Below are positions 19,311 to 29,315 of a stretch of 64,000 nt of DNA, piece by piece (position 1 is the first letter of the stretch; every line of letters starts with the position of its first letter). The notes below the pieces were generated by a model that had not been told where the DNA came from, ran no database searches, and worked only from the letters and a program-made list of their open reading frames with translations. The stretch lies in assembly GCA_029547705.1 (NCBI GenBank), contig JAKPOU010000063.1, positions 1 to 64,000 of the forward strand, in the 5' to 3' direction. A program made the translations under genes and the position numbers. Source of the stretch: Bacteroidota bacterium. GTDB taxonomy: Bacteria; Bacteroidota; Bacteroidia; Bacteroidales; VadinHA17.

Positions 19311-20249
19311 ATGAATCATCTTGAATCATCATTTGCCGGCAAAAACGCCTTCTGGAGATATCTTATCATGATTGCCGCGGTTATTGCCGTAGCAAATACC
19401 ATAGGGGCGCTGCCGCTGATTATCAGCATACTCCGGAATCCCGCAGCAGCTGGAGAACTGGCTTCCAGTCCGGGCGATTTTACTGTTCTGGGAATCAGTT
19501 CAATAACTGCCTTCGCCTTTTTGCTCATCCCCTTCATTATTGCATTGCTTGCTTTCATTCTCCTCATCCGTCCGCTGAACGGCAGAAGCTTTATGGCCGT
19601 GATAAACGGAACTGGGACATTCAGGTGGAACAGGTTCTTCCTGTCGGCAGCGGTATGGATCAGTATCTCGGTTATTTACCTGCTGGTGAGCCTGAAACTC
19701 GATCCTGCCAATTTTTCGGTCAACAACCTCTCTTCATCGCTCATCCTGCTGGTGATTGTTTCATTATTGCTGGTGCCCTTCCAGGCTGCCTTCGAGGAGG
19801 TTCTGTTCAGGGGCTATCTGATGCAGGGTTTCACGGTGCTTTTCCGGAACAGGATCTTTCCCCTTGTTGTTACTTCCATCCTGTTCGGACTGATGCATTC
19901 CCTCAATCCGGAAGTCGGTGAATTCGGCTTCCTCACAATGATGCCCCAGTACATACTGTTCGGACTGATATTCGGGATTGTTGCAGTGATGGATGACGGG
20001 ATTGAATCAGCCATCGGAATTCATGCAGCCAACAATGTTTTCCTCTGCATAATGGTCACCAATAAATCATCGGCCCTGCAGACTCCGGCCGTCTGGGAGC
20101 AGCATACCATTCAGCCCTGGACGGAATTTGTGTTCATGTTCATAATGGGGGCACTGACAATTTTTATTCTCCGGAAGATATTCAGATGGGGCAGCTTCAG
20201 CCTGCTTTTCGGAAAGGTGGAAAAACCGGGGAATACCGAAAACCCCTGA
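19311..20249 (+). CDS. CPBP family intramembrane glutamic endopeptidase
   Basis: 312 residues with about eight transmembrane helices. The CPBP/Abi motifs are visible: EEVLFRGYLMQ (EExxxR) near 163-173, then a second motif around FGLMHSL, and a third around HAANNVF. These are the catalytic Glu/Arg/His/Asn set of CAAX-protease-like (Rce1) proteins. Substrate unknown. It starts 12 bp after nadB on the same strand. It is convergent with the dus gene. Confidence 0.9.
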   Translation: MNHLESSFAGKNAFWRYLIMIAAVIAVANTIGALPLIISILRNPAAAGELASSPGDFTVLGISSITAFAFLLIPFIIALLAFILLIRPLNGRSFMAVINGTGTFRWNRFFLSAAVWISISVIYLLVSLKLDPANFSVNNLSSSLILLVIVSLLLVPFQAAFEEVLFRGYLMQGFTVLFRNRIFPLVVTSILFGLMHSLNPEVGEFGFLTMMPQYILFGLIFGIVAVMDDGIESAIGIHAANNVFLCIMVTNKSSALQTPAVWEQHTIQPWTEFVFMFIMGALTIFILRKIFRWGSFSLLFGKVEKPGNTENP

Positions 20250-20320
20250 AACAAGCTTCACGGCTCAGCCGGGGTCAAATGATGTCTGTCGTCAGGACCG
20301 GAGGAGCAGATGTTTTAGCG

Positions 20321-21334
20321 TCAGTCCTGGTAAACAGATGTTTTGTCTTCGGTCCGGAAGCTACCGTATTTATTCCCGGTTTCCCTTATTATTGCTCTTA
20401 TCTCGTCGGGTTCAGTGCTTGTCAGCAGCTTCAGGCGGGTTTCCCTGAAATGGGGCAGTCCCTTGAAATAATTTGAAAGATGTCTTCGCATTTCAAGTAT
20501 TGCCCTTTTTCCCTGCTTGAACTCAAGAGACTTTTCGAAGTGCAGGAGAGCCAGATCAGCTTTTTCTTCCGTTGTCGGTTCCGGCAGCAGCTCACCGGTA
20601 CTCAGGAAATGTTTTATATCCCGGAAGATCCAGGGCCTGCCCACTGCGGCACGTCCTATCATTATTCCGTCAACCCCGTAGCGTGAGAACATCTCCCTGG
20701 CCCTGAGCGGTCCGTCAATATCCCCGTTGCCGATGACCGGGATTTTTATCCCCGGATTTTTCCTGACCTCACCGATCAGGGTCCAGTCGGCCTTTCCCCT
20801 GTAGAGCTGGGCCTTTGTCCTGCCGTGGATTGTGATTGCCGCTATTCCGGCATCCTGAAGCCTTTCGGCCACTTCCATTATATTTTTATTCTCATCATCC
20901 CAGCCTATCCTTGTCTTTACCGTAACGGGAAGATTTACCGCCCTGACTATTGCAGAGGTCATCTCAATCATCAGCGGAATGTTTTTCAGCATGCCTGCTC
21001 CTGCTCCGCGTGCGGCAATCTTCCTGACCGGACAGCCGAAATTGATGTCTATCAGTTCCGGTTTTGCCGCTTCGGCCATATGTGCCGCTTCAACCATGGC
21101 TCCGGTAATATGTCCGTAAAGCTGAATCCCTATCGGGCGGTCAAAATCCCGGATATCGAGCTTGTCCACGCTCTTCTGTCCGTTTCTGATAAGACCGTCG
21201 GAGGAAATGAATTCCGTATACATGAAATCGGCGCCGGACAATTTGCATACATAGCGGAATGAAGGATCGGTGATATCCTCCATGGGAGCAAGAAAGAGCG
21301 GGTAATCACCCAGTGATATATTGCCGATGGTCAA
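20321..21334 (-). CDS. dusB: tRNA-dihydrouridine synthase (DusB-like)
   Basis: 337 residues forming an FMN TIM barrel. Visible motifs are APMEDITDPSFR near 16-27, MYTEFISSDGL near 38-48, the catalytic Cys at 101 in NFGCPVRKI, IHGRTKAQLYRGKADW near 175, and GNGDI near 205. It reduces specific uridines in tRNA to dihydrouridine. The DusB assignment over DusA/C rests on overall pattern and on the single bacterial copy usually present in Bacteroidota. It is upstream of, and on the same strand opposite to, the CPBP gene. Confidence 0.9.
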   Translation of the reverse strand: MTIGNISLGDYPLFLAPMEDITDPSFRYVCKLSGADFMYTEFISSDGLIRNGQKSVDKLDIRDFDRPIGIQLYGHITGAMVEAAHMAEAAKPELIDINFGCPVRKIAARGAGAGMLKNIPLMIEMTSAIVRAVNLPVTVKTRIGWDDENKNIMEVAERLQDAGIAAITIHGRTKAQLYRGKADWTLIGEVRKNPGIKIPVIGNGDIDGPLRAREMFSRYGVDGIMIGRAAVGRPWIFRDIKHFLSTGELLPEPTTEEKADLALLHFEKSLEFKQGKRAILEMRRHLSNYFKGLPHFRETRLKLLTSTEPDEIRAIIRETGNKYGSFRTEDKTSVYQD

Positions 21335-21367
21335 GACAGATAAATTTTTGATATTGAATGAGTCCGC

Positions 21368-22111
21368 TCAGCCAACCTTTTTATAGTAAACGGAAAGCTG
21401 ATCTCCGGAAATGGCCTGTTTTATCTTTTCACTTTTTCTGTAAAAATAAACAACTCCATGGTTTTCGCATTCCTTCAGGCGGATTTCACGCGGAAGATGT
21501 GCAAAATACCCTTCTATCTCATTCCATATCTGCAGTATGAGCTCATCGGCTTCCTCCCTGAAGCCTTTGGCCTTAAAAGAATAGTCGCGTACACGTTTTG
21601 CGACGGATTTGTTGTGGCTATTGAATTCCAGAAAGCTCCGGAACCTTACTTTCACCACGGCAATTGTCGGGTTTGTAATAGGACAGCCGCCGTCTCTTAT
21701 TCTTTGTTCTTCACCCTCAATAATTCTCTGTCCCCGGGTAATAAGTTCATTCTCTGTTCTCAGGGAAGGAAGGGAACTGTCATTTTTTTTCAGGCCGTAG
21801 TATTCCCTCGTTTCCGGCGGCAGTTCCCCGCGCTGGATTGCCATGTTCATCACCCGCATGAAATGGGTGAGATAGAGCCTGGCCTTTCTTGATATCTCAC
21901 TGTAGTCCCCGCTGCGGTTCTGCTGAAAGATAAAAGCCTGTCTCTGAAGCAGTATCTCCTGTTCAAACAAGGGCACGAACCTCTGAAGGGCAACCAGCGA
22001 CCTGGGCGAGATTGCCATCCTGTTGGGAGGCAATTCCCGTGATGTTTTCAGTGCTTTTTTCATTGCCCTCATCCGGGCAGCATCCGTGTTTGGCAATCTG
22101 CGGTATGGCAT
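21368..22111 (-). CDS. conserved hypothetical protein, helical
   Basis: 247 residues from the ATG at 22111 (MPYRRLPNTDAARMRAMKKAL), chosen because the longer in-frame extension to 22162 adds only 17 residues unlike a conserved start. The protein is largely alpha-helical and charged, with a central RGELPPETREYYGL segment and a C-terminal CENHGVVYFYRK segment. No signal peptide or membrane helix is seen. I recall similar proteins of unknown function in Bacteroidales genomes but recognise no named domain. It lies 33 bp upstream of dusB on the same strand, so the two may be co-transcribed. Confidence 0.75.
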   Translation of the reverse strand: MPYRRLPNTDAARMRAMKKALKTSRELPPNRMAISPRSLVALQRFVPLFEQEILLQRQAFIFQQNRSGDYSEISRKARLYLTHFMRVMNMAIQRGELPPETREYYGLKKNDSSLPSLRTENELITRGQRIIEGEEQRIRDGGCPITNPTIAVVKVRFRSFLEFNSHNKSVAKRVRDYSFKAKGFREEADELILQIWNEIEGYFAHLPREIRLKECENHGVVYFYRKSEKIKQAISGDQLSVYYKKVG

Positions 22112-22291
22112 GAAACTGAATTTTATGTACCTTTCTGGAAACTTATACGAATATAGTGTCATTTTGATGCACTTTCCGGCTCTTCGCTGTTCATAACAGT
22201 GAATTTATCAACAGCTGTTTGCCTGCGGGTGATTGTTTCATGAATCAATGATATTAACTTAGCGCATTATTAACAAACAGGAAGAATTCTT

Positions 22292-23683
22292 ATGTTCAGC
22301 AAGGAAGTATATTCAAGAAGAAGGTCGGAGTTACGCGGCAGGATGGAAGGCGGAATCGGATTATTCCCCGGAAACACTGAGGCTCCGATGAATTATCCTG
22401 CCAATCCCTACCGGTTCAGGCAGGACAGTGATTTCCTTTATTTTTTCGGTCTTGATCTGCCGGGATTTGCAGGCCTGATAGATTTTGATTCCGGAAAGGA
22501 AATCCTTTTCGGAAATGATTTCGACATGGATGATATCGTATGGATGGGGCCCCAGCCCACTGTCAGGGAACTGGCACTCCGGAGCGGTATAACTGAAACG
22601 GCTCCCCTGGCGGAGCTTGAGACTTTCATCGCCGGAGCCCTGTCGAAAAACAGGAAAATCCATTTTCTGCCGCCCTACCGCGGAGATACAAAAATCATGC
22701 TTGCTTCCCTGCTGAAAGAAAATCCCTGCAGCATGAAAACCGCTCCCTCAGCTGATCTTGTAAAGGCGGTTGTGTCGCTGAGATCACTGAAGGGTGAAGC
22801 GGAAATCAGCGAAATTGAAAAAGCTGTTGACATAGCCCGGGAAATGCATGTCACGGCAATGAAAATGTGCCGGCCGGGAGTAAAGGAACAGGAAATTGCC
22901 GGGGCGATTGAAGGTATCGCCCTCTCGATGGGGGCAGGAGTCTCTTTCCCGGTCATTCTGAGCATGGACGGGCAGACCCTGCATAATCATTCACATGACA
23001 ATATCCTTGAGAAAGGAAGAATGATGGTGACCGATGCCGGAGCAGAAACAAACCTTCACTATGCATCGGATATAACGAGAACCACTCCTGTGGGCGGGAA
23101 GTTCAGCACCCTTCAGAAAGAGATCTACGAAACAGTTCTGAAAGCGAATATTGAGGCGATAAATGCAACCCGTCCGGGTGTTTCGAACCGCGATGTTCAT
23201 CTCCTGGCATGCAGGGTACTGGCCGGCGGACTGAAGGATCTGGGTCTGATGAAGGGGGATGTTGATGAAGCCGTTGCCCTTGGGGCACACGCGCTGTTCA
23301 TGCCTCACGGGATAGGCCATATGCTCGGACTGGATGTCCATGACATGGAGGCCCTGGGAGAGAATTTTGTGGGATACAGTGATGACCTAAGGCGAAGTGA
23401 ACAGTTCGGGCTTGCATTCCTCAGGTTTGCGCTTCCCTATGTACCCGGACATGTTTTTACCATTGAACCAGGGTGTTATTTCATTCCCGAGCTCATTGAA
23501 AGCTGGAAGGCGGAGGGGAAGTTCACGGATTTCATCAGCTACGGCCAGCTGGAAAAATACATGTCAATCGGCGGAATAAGAATAGAGGACAATATCCTGA
23601 TCACTGCCGGAGGGCATAAGGTTCTGGGCCGGCCCATTCCCAAGACCGTAAGGGAGATAGAGGAACTTTGTTCCCGGGATTAA
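22292..23683 (+). CDS. pepP: Xaa-Pro aminopeptidase P (M24B)
   Basis: 463 residues. An N-terminal AMP_N domain (~1-130) precedes the pita-bread M24 catalytic domain. Metal ligands are visible: D248 and D260 (VTDAGAETNLHYASDITRT), His in PHGIGHMLGLDVHD near 337-350, Glu in TIEPGCYF near 393, and Glu in GGIRIEDNILIT near 430. It releases N-terminal residues from peptides with proline in position 2, in the cytoplasm. It is a single gene, divergent from the hypothetical gene at 22111 and convergent with sdhB. Confidence 0.94.
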   Translation: MFSKEVYSRRRSELRGRMEGGIGLFPGNTEAPMNYPANPYRFRQDSDFLYFFGLDLPGFAGLIDFDSGKEILFGNDFDMDDIVWMGPQPTVRELALRSGITETAPLAELETFIAGALSKNRKIHFLPPYRGDTKIMLASLLKENPCSMKTAPSADLVKAVVSLRSLKGEAEISEIEKAVDIAREMHVTAMKMCRPGVKEQEIAGAIEGIALSMGAGVSFPVILSMDGQTLHNHSHDNILEKGRMMVTDAGAETNLHYASDITRTTPVGGKFSTLQKEIYETVLKANIEAINATRPGVSNRDVHLLACRVLAGGLKDLGLMKGDVDEAVALGAHALFMPHGIGHMLGLDVHDMEALGENFVGYSDDLRRSEQFGLAFLRFALPYVPGHVFTIEPGCYFIPELIESWKAEGKFTDFISYGQLEKYMSIGGIRIEDNILITAGGHKVLGRPIPKTVREIEELCSRD

Positions 23684-23711
23684 AGGAAACCTCATTGTAT
23701 TGTTTCAGGGA

Positions 23712-24446
23712 TCAGTAAGCCTTATGGTATTCCCTGTTAAGCCGGGCTATGTTTGTGAGTTTAATCTCCTTGGGACATTCGGCTTCGCAGGCGCCCGTGT
23801 TGGAACAGCTTCCGAATCCGAGCTCATCCATTATGCTGACCATTGCCCTTACACGTTCCCTGGCTTCGGTACGTCCCTGTGGAAGCAGTGCATACTGTGA
23901 TACCCTTGCCGACACGAACAACATTGCCGATGCATTCTTGCAGGCGGCAACACATGCACCGCAGCCAATGCATATTGACGCATCAAAAGCAGTATCGGCG
24001 TCAGCTTTCCTTACAGGGATTAAGTTGGCTTCCGGTGCAGAACCGGTGTTTATTGAGATGAAACCGCCTTCTGACTGAATCCTGTCAAAGGCACTTCGGT
24101 CGACGATGAGATCTTTTATAACCGGAAAGGCCCTTGCCCTCCAGGGCTCAATCCGGATTGTGTCGCCATCGCTGAAATATCTCATCGAGAGATGGCATGT
24201 GGTAACGGCGGGAACCGGACCGTGGGGATGACCGTTTATATACATTCCGCAGGATCCGCAGATTCCTTCCCGGCAGTCGTGGTCAAAAGCAACGGGATCT
24301 TCGTTTTCCCTCACCAGCTTTTCGTTGAGCGCATCAAGCATTTCGAGGAATGACATCGCCGGAGACACATTCTCCATCTTATATGTAACAAAGTTCCCCT
24401 TTGCTTTCGCATTCTTCTGCCTCCATATCTTCAGAGTGAGATTCAT
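23712..24446 (-). CDS. sdhB: succinate dehydrogenase/fumarate reductase iron-sulfur subunit
   Basis: 244 residues. The plant-type [2Fe-2S] ligands are C58, C63, C66 ([11 protein letters not shown]) and a Cys near 84. The C-terminal ferredoxin part has [12 protein letters not shown] near 160-172 and [15 protein letters not shown] near 215, together supplying the [4Fe-4S] and [3Fe-4S] clusters. It carries electrons between the flavoprotein and the membrane cytochrome b. It is last in the minus-strand sdhC-sdhA-sdhB operon, 177 nt after sdhA. Direction (succinate oxidation or fumarate reduction) cannot be decided from sequence; in Bacteroidota this enzyme is often fumarate reductase. Confidence 0.95.
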   Translation of the reverse strand: MNLTLKIWRQKNAKAKGNFVTYKMENVSPAMSFLEMLDALNEKLVRENEDPVAFDHDCREGICGSCGMYINGHPHGPVPAVTTCHLSMRYFSDGDTIRIEPWRARAFPVIKDLIVDRSAFDRIQSEGGFISINTGSAPEANLIPVRKADADTAFDASICIGCGACVAACKNASAMLFVSARVSQYALLPQGRTEARERVRAMVSIMDELGFGSCSNTGACEAECPKEIKLTNIARLNREYHKAY

Positions 24447-24623
24447 ACCTTCCCGATATATGTTTAATTTTGTTACTTTTTTCAGGCCCTTTTCCGGTTT
24501 TCCGGCTGCTCACTTTTTCGTTCCGGCCTTTTTTTTGTTCATTTTCTTTTTTCCCGCCTTCCTTCTGTTTCCCTAATCCTGCCGGCCTTTCTTACGGGAG
24601 GCTGATTCTTCAGTTCAGCTCCA
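24447..24623 (-). other. purine-rich sdhA-sdhB intergenic spacer with tiny ORF
   Basis: This 177-nt gap is strongly purine-rich on the transcript strand and unusually long for an operon that has only 14 nt between sdhC and sdhA. It holds a 10-codon Lys-rich ORF on the minus strand (24542-24510, MNKKKAGTKK) preceded by purine-rich sequence. No convincing terminator or promoter is seen. Whether the mini-ORF is translated is unknown. Confidence 0.3.
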
Positions 24624-26543
24624 CTATTTATAACTTCTTATCTTCATTTCTGCTTCCTCAAAAACCAGTTTTTCCCTGTGAAGCACCGGTTCCCTGTCTT
24701 CTCCGGCATACTCCCATACGGCAACATGGGCAAACTCCCTGTCGTTACGCATTGCTTCCCCGTCGGGAGTCTGGTATTCCTCCCTGAAATGCGCACCGCA
24801 CGATTCCCTGCGGTGCAGCGCATCGGTAATCATCAGGCGGGCAAGCTCAAAGAAATCGGCAACCCGTCCGGCCTTCTCCAGTTCATGGTTGAGCTCATCA
24901 GGGGATCCCGGAATTAAAAGATCTTTCCAGAATTCATCTTCCAGTTCCGCAACCATTCCAAGAGCTTCCTCAAGTCCTTTCCCGTTTCTGACCATGCCCA
25001 CATGGTCCCACATTATCTTGCCGAGCCTCCTGTGAAACGCAGAAGCCGATTGTGTTCCCCTCACAGCCATCAGTCTGTTGATCCTTCCGGTAACGGATCT
25101 TTCCGCCTCCTCAAATTCCGGAGCATCGGTTGAGATCTTCGGCTGCTGTATCTCACCGGCAAGGTAATTGTTTATAGTATTCGGAAGAATGAAATAACCA
25201 TCTCCTGCTGCCTGCATCAGTGAGCTTGCACCGAGCCGGTTGGCTCCGTGGTCCGAGAAGTTTGACTCTCCTATGGCATAGAGTCCGGGAATGGTTGTCA
25301 TGAGCTCATAGTCAACCCAGAGGCCGCCCATGGTATAGTGCCCTGCCGGATAGATTCTCATAGGCTCCTCATAGGGATCACTTCCCGTGATGGTTTTATA
25401 CATCTGGAAAAGATTGCCGTATTTCTCTTCAATGACTTTTTTCCCTTGTTTCTCAATTGCATCCCTGAAATCGAGATACACTGCAAGTTTTGTTTCCCCC
25501 ACGCCGAAACCGGCATCGCAGCGTTCCTTGGCTGCCCTTGATGCCACATCACGCGGGACGAGATTGCCGAATGCGGGATATCTCCTTTCAAGGAAATAAT
25601 CCCTTTCCCCTTCCGGAATGTCATTTGGCCGGCGTTCATCATCCGCCCTGAGAGGCACCCATACCCTCCCGTCGTTTCGAAGCGATTCGGACATCAGCGT
25701 GAGTTTCTTCTGAAACTCGTTCATCTGGGGAACGCAGGTCGGATGTATCTGTATAAAAGCCGGATTGGCAAAGAAGGCTCCCTTTTTGTATGCCTTCCAT
25801 GCAGCTGATGCATTTGAATTAACGGCAAGAGTGGAAAGGTAGTAGATTGTTCCGTAGCCTCCCGTTGCCAGGACGACGGCATGGGCCCCGTGCCTTTCTA
25901 TTTCGCCTGTTACCAGGTTCCGGGTTATTATGCCTCTGGCTTTGCCTCCGATAAGCACCAGGTCGAGCATCTCCCTGCGGGGAAACATCTTTACGGTTCC
26001 TTTTTTGATCTGCCTGTTTAGTGAAGAGTAGCAGCCGAGAAGGCATTGCTGTCCTGTCTGCCCCTTTACATAGAAAGTCCTTGAAACCTGAACACCCCCG
26101 AAGGAGCGGGTATCGAGGGTACCGCCGTAGTCACGGGCAAATGGGACACCAATGGCCGTGAAATGGTCTATTACCTGGTTGCTCACCTCGGCCGCCCTGT
26201 AAACATTTGCTTCCCGTGAACGGAAATCCCCTCCTTTTATCATGTCGGTAAACAGGCGGTAAACCGAATCCCCGTCGTTCCGGTAATTCTTTGCAGCATT
26301 GATTCCTCCCTGGGCCGCAACGGAATGAGCCCGCCTCGGGGAATCCTGGTAGCAGAAATTACTTACATTGTAACCCAGCTCTCCCAGTGCAGATGCAGCG
26401 GAAGCTCCCGACAGGCCCGTGCCCACAACGATAATATCGAGTTTTTTCCTGTTGGCCGGGCTTACAAGCCTGGATGATGCCTTGTATTTAGTCCATTTCT
26501 GCGCCAGCGGTCCGTCCGGTATCTTTGAGACAAGTTTTTCCAT
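24624..26543 (-). CDS. sdhA: succinate dehydrogenase/fumarate reductase flavoprotein subunit
   Basis: 639 residues, the length of the Bacteroidota/Chlorobi-type large flavoprotein. FAD binding is shown by [20 protein letters not shown] near 36-55 and [15 protein letters not shown] near 72-86. The flavin-linked and catalytic region includes [14 protein letters not shown] near 144-157 and HPTC near 270, followed by [12 protein letters not shown] and the [10 protein letters not shown] segment. It catalyses succinate/fumarate interconversion at the inner membrane. It follows sdhC by 14 nt and precedes sdhB. Confidence 0.95.
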   Translation of the reverse strand: MEKLVSKIPDGPLAQKWTKYKASSRLVSPANRKKLDIIVVGTGLSGASAASALGELGYNVSNFCYQDSPRRAHSVAAQGGINAAKNYRNDGDSVYRLFTDMIKGGDFRSREANVYRAAEVSNQVIDHFTAIGVPFARDYGGTLDTRSFGGVQVSRTFYVKGQTGQQCLLGCYSSLNRQIKKGTVKMFPRREMLDLVLIGGKARGIITRNLVTGEIERHGAHAVVLATGGYGTIYYLSTLAVNSNASAAWKAYKKGAFFANPAFIQIHPTCVPQMNEFQKKLTLMSESLRNDGRVWVPLRADDERRPNDIPEGERDYFLERRYPAFGNLVPRDVASRAAKERCDAGFGVGETKLAVYLDFRDAIEKQGKKVIEEKYGNLFQMYKTITGSDPYEEPMRIYPAGHYTMGGLWVDYELMTTIPGLYAIGESNFSDHGANRLGASSLMQAAGDGYFILPNTINNYLAGEIQQPKISTDAPEFEEAERSVTGRINRLMAVRGTQSASAFHRRLGKIMWDHVGMVRNGKGLEEALGMVAELEDEFWKDLLIPGSPDELNHELEKAGRVADFFELARLMITDALHRRESCGAHFREEYQTPDGEAMRNDREFAHVAVWEYAGEDREPVLHREKLVFEEAEMKIRSYK

Positions 26544-26557
26544 AGCGAATAATATTT

Positions 26558-27202
26558 CTATCTGAAAAGCCAGAGAGTCAGTGAAATCAGGGCAAAGCCA
26601 GCGGGAATGCCTATTGACCAGACTCTTGCAAACACCTTCACCACCGGGGTCCAGATTCTGTGGTTCAGGCCCAGTGTCTGGAAAGCCGAGGAGAATGCGT
26701 GAAAAAGATGTAGACCGAGCAGAACAAAGCAGGCAAGGTAAATATAGTTGTATGCCGGTATTTTAAACAAGGCATGTGCATGTGAATAAAAATCGTCCGG
26801 ATTGCCGGGTACCAGACCAAGCTTTATGAAGAAGAAATTAAAGAAATGCAGTATCAGGAAGGTGAGGACAGACAGTCCCGTCCAGATCATGAACTTTGAA
26901 AAGAATGACACTTTTGTCCTGGTTCCTGTCGTGTAGCGTGCAGGACGGGCAATCCAGTTCCTGATCTGAAGATATATGCCATAGAATAAATGTATCAGAA
27001 GGGCGGCAAATAGAATGACTTCAATTACCTTTATAACAGGAAATGATGACATGAAGCCGGCAGCGGAGTTGAAGGGCTCAGGGTCATTTTTGAGAAGCAT
27101 CAGATTGATTGCCAGGTGAACAGGCAGGAACAACAGGAGGAAGAGTCCTGCAAGGGCCATCACAAACTTCATGGAAACAGATGAGAACAGAATTTTATTC
27201 AT
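26558..27202 (-). CDS. sdhC: succinate dehydrogenase/fumarate reductase cytochrome b subunit
   Basis: 214 residues with five predicted transmembrane helices, the single-anchor type with two haems found with large SdhA proteins in Bacteroidota. Likely haem ligands are histidines in membrane segments: H28 (PVHLAIN), H72 ([11 protein letters not shown]), and later HFFNFFF and [11 protein letters not shown]. It anchors the complex and exchanges electrons with menaquinone. It is the first gene of the operon (sdhC-sdhA-sdhB) and is divergent from the alpha/beta hydrolase gene. Confidence 0.92.
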   Translation of the reverse strand: MNKILFSSVSMKFVMALAGLFLLLFLPVHLAINLMLLKNDPEPFNSAAGFMSSFPVIKVIEVILFAALLIHLFYGIYLQIRNWIARPARYTTGTRTKVSFFSKFMIWTGLSVLTFLILHFFNFFFIKLGLVPGNPDDFYSHAHALFKIPAYNYIYLACFVLLGLHLFHAFSSAFQTLGLNHRIWTPVVKVFARVWSIGIPAGFALISLTLWLFR

Positions 27203-27339
27203 TGTGCCGCATGCTTGTTGTTTGGTCTCAGTTTGTCAGATCAGGTTTTCATGATTAAGGCTCTGTACAAATATATTCACAAAACACTAATATGGATCAA
27301 ATTTCAGCGTGCTTATTATTATCATAAACAAAATACGCC

Positions 27340-28158
27340 ATGAAAAAATCTTTTATTTACGGCAGTGGAAAGATAAGCTATTATGACGAAGGTGAAGGCG
27401 ATGCAATCGTTCTTGTTCACGGATATCTCGAAACTTCGGAAGTATACAGAAGCTTTGCGCGGAAGCTTTCCGAAAGATTCAGGGTGATATCGGTTGACCT
27501 GCCGGGTCACGGAGGATCAGACAGCTACGGAGACACTCACACGATGGAGTTTATGGCTGCTGTCATAAATGATCTTGCAGGGAATACCGTTGACGGGAAA
27601 ATCTTCCTCACGGGTCATTCAATGGGTGGCTATGTGACCCTTGCCTTTGCCGACCTTTTTCCCGAAAAACTCAGCGGATACTGTCTTTTCCATTCCCATC
27701 CGTTCCCGGATACTCCTGAAGTGATTAAAAAGAGAAAAATGGAGATCAGGCTCATCAATGCGGGAAAATGGAACACTTTTTTCGCAGATAATATCAAAAG
27801 GATGTATGCTGCCGGCAGTCTGGAAAAATTCAGCAGCGAACTTGAACGTTCAAGGGAAATCGCTTCAACAATTCCGGACAAGGCTGTTATTTCCGTTCTC
27901 AACGGAATGATGGCCAGACCTTCCCGGCTCTCCGTCATGGAAGGGGGAAAGGTTCCCTTACTGTGGATTCTCGGGGCCGGAGATAACTATATTGATTACA
28001 GGCAGATTCAGACCAGGGTGAAACTGCCTCCGAATGCCGAAGTTTTTGTTCTTGAAAATTCCGGACATATGGGATTCATTGAAGAAGAGGCAGAAGCACT
28101 GAAGAAGCTGTCGGAGTTTGTTACCGGAACAGGAAGTCATTATAGGGATAACGGGTAA
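27340..28158 (+). CDS. alpha/beta fold hydrolase
   Basis: 272 residues. The oxyanion segment VLVHGYLETSEVY lies near 24-36, the nucleophile elbow is GHSMGG with Ser at 94, and the catalytic His is in NSGHMGFIEE near 245. No signal peptide is seen. The substrate is unknown; candidates include esterases and C-C hydrolases. The 3' end overlaps the convergent hflX gene by 38 bp (28121-28158), where both reading frames remain intact. Confidence 0.9.
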   Translation: MKKSFIYGSGKISYYDEGEGDAIVLVHGYLETSEVYRSFARKLSERFRVISVDLPGHGGSDSYGDTHTMEFMAAVINDLAGNTVDGKIFLTGHSMGGYVTLAFADLFPEKLSGYCLFHSHPFPDTPEVIKKRKMEIRLINAGKWNTFFADNIKRMYAAGSLEKFSSELERSREIASTIPDKAVISVLNGMMARPSRLSVMEGGKVPLLWILGAGDNYIDYRQIQTRVKLPPNAEVFVLENSGHMGFIEEEAEALKKLSEFVTGTGSHYRDNG

Positions 28159-29314
28159 CATGTATCTCCCTTACCCTGTCGTACAGTATCTTTCTTAGTT
28201 CATCCATGTTTTGCCCGGTTCTTGCAGAAATGAATACTGTCGGGTAGTTCATGTTTTTTGCCATCCATGTCTTCTTCAGATCCTCCAGGGAATAATTCTC
28301 TTTTTTCAGCGGAGTGAGATCGTCTTCGTCCTTCGGCACATGGGAAAAGATATCCGTCTTGTTAAATACGATTATTGCGGGCTTGTTCATGGAACCGAGT
28401 TCGAGCAGTGTCTCGTTCACAACATCTATCTGCTCTTCAAAGCGCGGATGTGCTATATCCACTATGTGAAGGAGGAGGTCTGCCTCCCGGACCTCGTCGA
28501 GACTTGATTTGAACGACTCAACAAGATCATGGGGAAGCTTGCGGATGAAACCCACCGTGTCGGAAAGCAGGAAGGGAAGATTTCTGATAACCACCTTACG
28601 GACGGTTGTATCGAGTGTTGCAAACAGTTTGTTTTCGGCAAATACTTCCGATCCGGCCAGGAGGTTCATCAGGGTTGATTTCCCCACGTTGGTGTATCCG
28701 ACAAGTGACACCCTGACAAGCTTGCCGCGGTTTTTCCGCTGGGTTGCCATCTGTACGTCTATCTTCTTCAGCTGCTCCTTCAGCAAGGCTATCTTATCCC
28801 GGATGATCCTGCGGTCGGTTTCAAGCTCTGTTTCACCGGGTCCTCTCAGGCCTATTCCTCCCCTTTGCCGCTCCAGGTGAGTCCACATCCGCCTCAGTCT
28901 GGGAAGAAGATACTGGTACTGTGCCAGTTCAACCTGTTTACGGGCATGGGATGTCCTGGCCCTGCGGGCAAAAATATCCAGTATCAGGTTTGTCCGGTCA
29001 ATTACCCGGCACTGGAGAGCGTTCTCAAGATTACGGATCTGTACCGGTGAGAGTTCATCATCGAAAATGGCAAGATCAATGCTGTTGGCCTCAACAAATC
29101 CGGCTATTTCCGCTGTTTTGCCCGAACCTACGAAGGTTGCGGCATTGGGAATATTCAGCTTCTGAATAAACCGTTCCACCGGAACCGCTCCGGCAGTTTC
29201 GGCAAGAAAAGCCAGTTCATCAATAAATTCATTGGTATCATTCTCATCCTGACCGGGGTAATTAATACCTACCAGTACCGCTCTTTCCGCCGGGATACCT
29301 GTTTCTATCATCAA
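28121..29314 (-). CDS. hflX: ribosome-associated GTPase HflX
   Basis: 397 residues. The N-terminal HflX domain includes FVGSGKTAEIAGFVEAN near 62-78 and LAQYQYLLPRLRRMWTHLERQRGGIGLRGPGETELE near 130-166. The GTPase domain has the P-loop GYTNVGKST (206-214), switch II DTVGFIRKLPHDLVESFKSSL and NKTD. HflX binds the ribosome and splits or rescues stalled 70S particles under stress. The ATG at 29314 is 1 nt from the stop of the upstream lipoprotein gene, so the two are co-transcribed. The stop overlaps the convergent hydrolase gene. Confidence 0.95.
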   Translation of the reverse strand: MMIETGIPAERAVLVGINYPGQDENDTNEFIDELAFLAETAGAVPVERFIQKLNIPNAATFVGSGKTAEIAGFVEANSIDLAIFDDELSPVQIRNLENALQCRVIDRTNLILDIFARRARTSHARKQVELAQYQYLLPRLRRMWTHLERQRGGIGLRGPGETELETDRRIIRDKIALLKEQLKKIDVQMATQRKNRGKLVRVSLVGYTNVGKSTLMNLLAGSEVFAENKLFATLDTTVRKVVIRNLPFLLSDTVGFIRKLPHDLVESFKSSLDEVREADLLLHIVDIAHPRFEEQIDVVNETLLELGSMNKPAIIVFNKTDIFSHVPKDEDDLTPLKKENYSLEDLKKTWMAKNMNYPTVFISARTGQNMDELRKILYDRVREIHVTRYPYNDFLFR

Positions 29315-29315
29315 T

